DNA of 64,000 nt from Nitrosopumilus adriaticus. Lineage in GTDB: Archaea; Thermoproteota; Nitrososphaeria; Nitrososphaerales; Nitrosopumilaceae. Each line of letters starts with the position of its first letter. The first letter of the stretch is position 1. Location: the NCBI RefSeq assembly GCF_000956175.1, contig NZ_CP011070.1:620001-684000 (forward strand). Reading direction: 5' to 3'. Below, piece by piece: positions 62,470 through 64,000 of the stretch. The translations under genes were made by a program, and so were the position numbers. Below the pieces are notes generated by a model that did not search any database, was not told the DNA's origin, and worked only from the letters and a program-made list of their open reading frames with translations.

Positions 62470-63549
62470 ATGATGTTAGTAGATAATCCTGTTGAGCGAG
62501 ATCCAGTTTTACGTGATTTGACAGAAATCTCAGTCAATGCATTAAAGGATTTAGAATTAGCAAGAAAAGAACTCAAAGAAAATGATCTTCAAATGCAAGA
62601 GATGAATAAATTGGCAAATGAACGAGTTAATGAAATGTCTAGAGTCAATCAACAACTTCAAGATAAAATTTCATTTGTGGAAAACATGACAAAATCAATG
62701 CAGGAGAAAAATGAACATCTAGAAAAAGAACTGAAAATTACCGAAACTGAAAAAATTAATTATAGTAAGCTTAATGCATTATTGAAAGAAGATCTCAGTA
62801 AAGTAATTAAAAAGGAAAAAGAACTTTCTATCAAACAAATTTTCCTAGAAAAGAAAGTTAAAGAGCAAGCTGAGAACTTATTGAAAGGAGAAAAAATGTC
62901 TATAATTGGGACATTTACTTCGAGACTTGCTCATGATATAAGAAATCCGTTATCAAAATTAAAAATGTCTCATGATATTTTGTGTAATTCTCCAAATATG
63001 CCCGTTCTGGATAAAATAAAACATCAGCAAAGAATTGAATCTGCAATTTCTAATATGACTCATATCATTGAAGATGTTTTAGAATTTGTAAGAATGTCTG
63101 AACTTGATATGAAAGAAACTCCAATAAAAACAATTATCAAATCCAGCATGGAATCGATAACTGTACCATCATCCGTAAAATTAGAAATTAAAGGAGATGA
63201 TAGAGCTGCTTTATGTGATTCTAGAAAATTAGAAGCAGTATTTGTAAACCTGTTAACTAATGCTATTGAAGCTATTCGCGGTAAAGGTTATGTGGCTATA
63301 AAAATTATGGATAATGGAAATAATATAGAAATATGTTTTGAAGATTCTGGTGCTGGGGTGATACCTAGCTTACAGGGTAAAATATTTGAACCAATGTTTA
63401 CAACAAAACAACATGGTACAGGATTGGGATTAGCTATTTGTAAAATGATTGTGGAACAACATGGGGGTAAACTATTATACAAAAATACGCCTTCTGCATT
63501 TTCAGTACTATTACCAAAAATCAATAACCATAAAATGGTGGCACGATAA
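62470..63549 (+). CDS. Cytosolic sensor histidine kinase
   Basis: A 359-residue soluble histidine kinase. An N-terminal coiled coil (about 25-140) leads into the DHp H-box TFTSRLAHDIRNPLSKLK near residue 150 and the ATPase domain with EAVFVNLLTNAIEAIRGKGY near 257, FEDSGAGVIP near 290 and HGTGLGLAICKMIVEQHGGK near 316. No TM. It is followed by a 55-aa Cys protein and a receiver, which suggests a local module. Confidence 0.9.
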   Translation: MMLVDNPVERDPVLRDLTEISVNALKDLELARKELKENDLQMQEMNKLANERVNEMSRVNQQLQDKISFVENMTKSMQEKNEHLEKELKITETEKINYSKLNALLKEDLSKVIKKEKELSIKQIFLEKKVKEQAENLLKGEKMSIIGTFTSRLAHDIRNPLSKLKMSHDILCNSPNMPVLDKIKHQQRIESAISNMTHIIEDVLEFVRMSELDMKETPIKTIIKSSMESITVPSSVKLEIKGDDRAALCDSRKLEAVFVNLLTNAIEAIRGKGYVAIKIMDNGNNIEICFEDSGAGVIPSLQGKIFEPMFTTKQHGTGLGLAICKMIVEQHGGKLLYKNTPSAFSVLLPKINNHKMVAR

Positions 63550-63551
63550 TT

Positions 63552-63719
63552 TTGCAATCGTCAATTGAACCATTTATTGAAAATTTAGCAAAAGAAGTTT
63601 CTAAATGTTCTTTATGCTCCTTAGATGGATATCTTTGTAAAACCCATTCTCAAATTGTGACATCTGACATTCTTCAAAACAGTAAATCTTTTTTGAGATG
63701 TCAAAAAACCTCTGCCTAG
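63552..63719 (+). CDS. Small Cys-containing protein, 55 aa
   Basis: A TTG-initiated frame right after the kinase stop encodes MQSSIEPFIENLAKEVSKCS, then LCSLDGYLCKTHS and FLRCQKTSA. The C-x2-C...C pattern may bind metal or redox-couple. It lies two bases after the kinase stop codon, so translation coupling is possible. Confidence 0.45.
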   Translation: MQSSIEPFIENLAKEVSKCSLCSLDGYLCKTHSQIVTSDILQNSKSFLRCQKTSA

Positions 63720-63777
63720 GATTGTCTGTATGAAAAAATCACACTAATCAATATCTCCACAGATAATAATATTCTAT

Positions 63778-64000
63778 ATGGCAAGAAAATTTCCTGTAGT
63801 GTTATTGGTGGATGATTCTGATGCATTTAGAATATTTTGCAGAGATGCCATTAAAGATTCTATAAAATTTATTCAAATCCTTGAAGCTAAAAATGGAATT
63901 GATGGTCTGAAACAATACCAATTACACAAACCAGATATGATCTTACTTGATTTGAAAATGCCTAAATTGGAAGGTGGTAAAGTTTTAGAATTAATCCGAA
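63778..64000 (+). CDS. Response regulator receiver (partial)
   Basis: N-terminal 74 residues of a receiver cut by the window edge: ARKFPVVLLVDDSDAFRIFC, phospho-acceptor in DMILLDLKMPKLEGGKV near residue 57. The output part is outside the window. Being on the same strand 230 bp after the histidine kinase, it is its best candidate partner. Confidence 0.88.
   Translation, partial: MARKFPVVLLVDDSDAFRIFCRDAIKDSIKFIQILEAKNGIDGLKQYQLHKPDMILLDLKMPKLEGGKVLELIR

Overview
The window is an AT-rich, gene-dense stretch of an archaeal chromosome, most likely a motile marine or low-salinity ammonia-oxidising thaumarchaeon of the Nitrosopumilus/Nitrosarchaeum group. The support is the archaellum and Che genes, FolD-type folate metabolism beside archaeal-style small genes, a UvrABC set, blue-copper proteins, a short iron alcohol dehydrogenase of the kind used in the 3-hydroxypropionate/4-hydroxybutyrate cycle, TrmB-type regulation, frequent TTG/GTG starts, and TATA-like boxes about 25 nt before start codons, which suggests leaderless mRNAs. 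The genus is an inference; no rRNA or tRNA gene was seen.

Region 1 (1-17.6 kb) is housekeeping: succinyl-CoA ligase (sucDC, cut by the window edge), a Dps-like ferritin, isoleucyl-tRNA synthetase, a purine/one-carbon group (purD, 5-formyl-THF cyclo-ligase, folD, purN), a beta-CASP-type metallo-beta-lactamase, a glycerate kinase, a short Fe-alcohol dehydrogenase and a luciferase-like oxidoreductase. Several very small, partly Cys-rich genes lie between them. Region 2 (17.7-24.1 kb) is a tightly overlapping uvrB-uvrA-uvrC operon in which UvrC ends before the usual HhH domain. Region 3 (24.1-34.7 kb) mixes envelope and redox proteins (a plastocyanin-like protein, NDH-2 with a C2H2 finger) with signalling genes (UspA, response regulators, a membrane histidine kinase) and a secreted beta-propeller.

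Region 4 (34.8-53.3 kb) is a large minus-strand motility locus. In transcription order it runs: five archaellins with a blue-copper gene among them, an ArlX/CDE-position membrane protein with a long PVVQE repeat, arlG, arlF, arlH, arlI, arlJ, a soluble chemoreceptor, cheW, a small gene, cheB, cheA, cheC-like, cheR and cheY. The receptor would signal through CheW-CheA to CheY, CheR/CheB would adapt the receptor, and ArlX/H/I/J would form the motor. The cheW reading frame is broken at a run of seven A residues. A TrmB-family regulator is divergent from the archaellins.

Region 5 (54.3-64 kb) holds a TPR protein, a large secreted adhesin-like protein, a matrixin-like metalloprotease, more response regulators and a cytosolic histidine kinase, plus a candidate small RNA with two mutually exclusive hairpins. 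Palindromes of the form CTGTTYANNNTRAACAG, or a wider-spaced variant, recur 8-10 bp upstream of TATA-like boxes in regions 3-5. They suggest a shared regulon of motility, sensing and surface genes.
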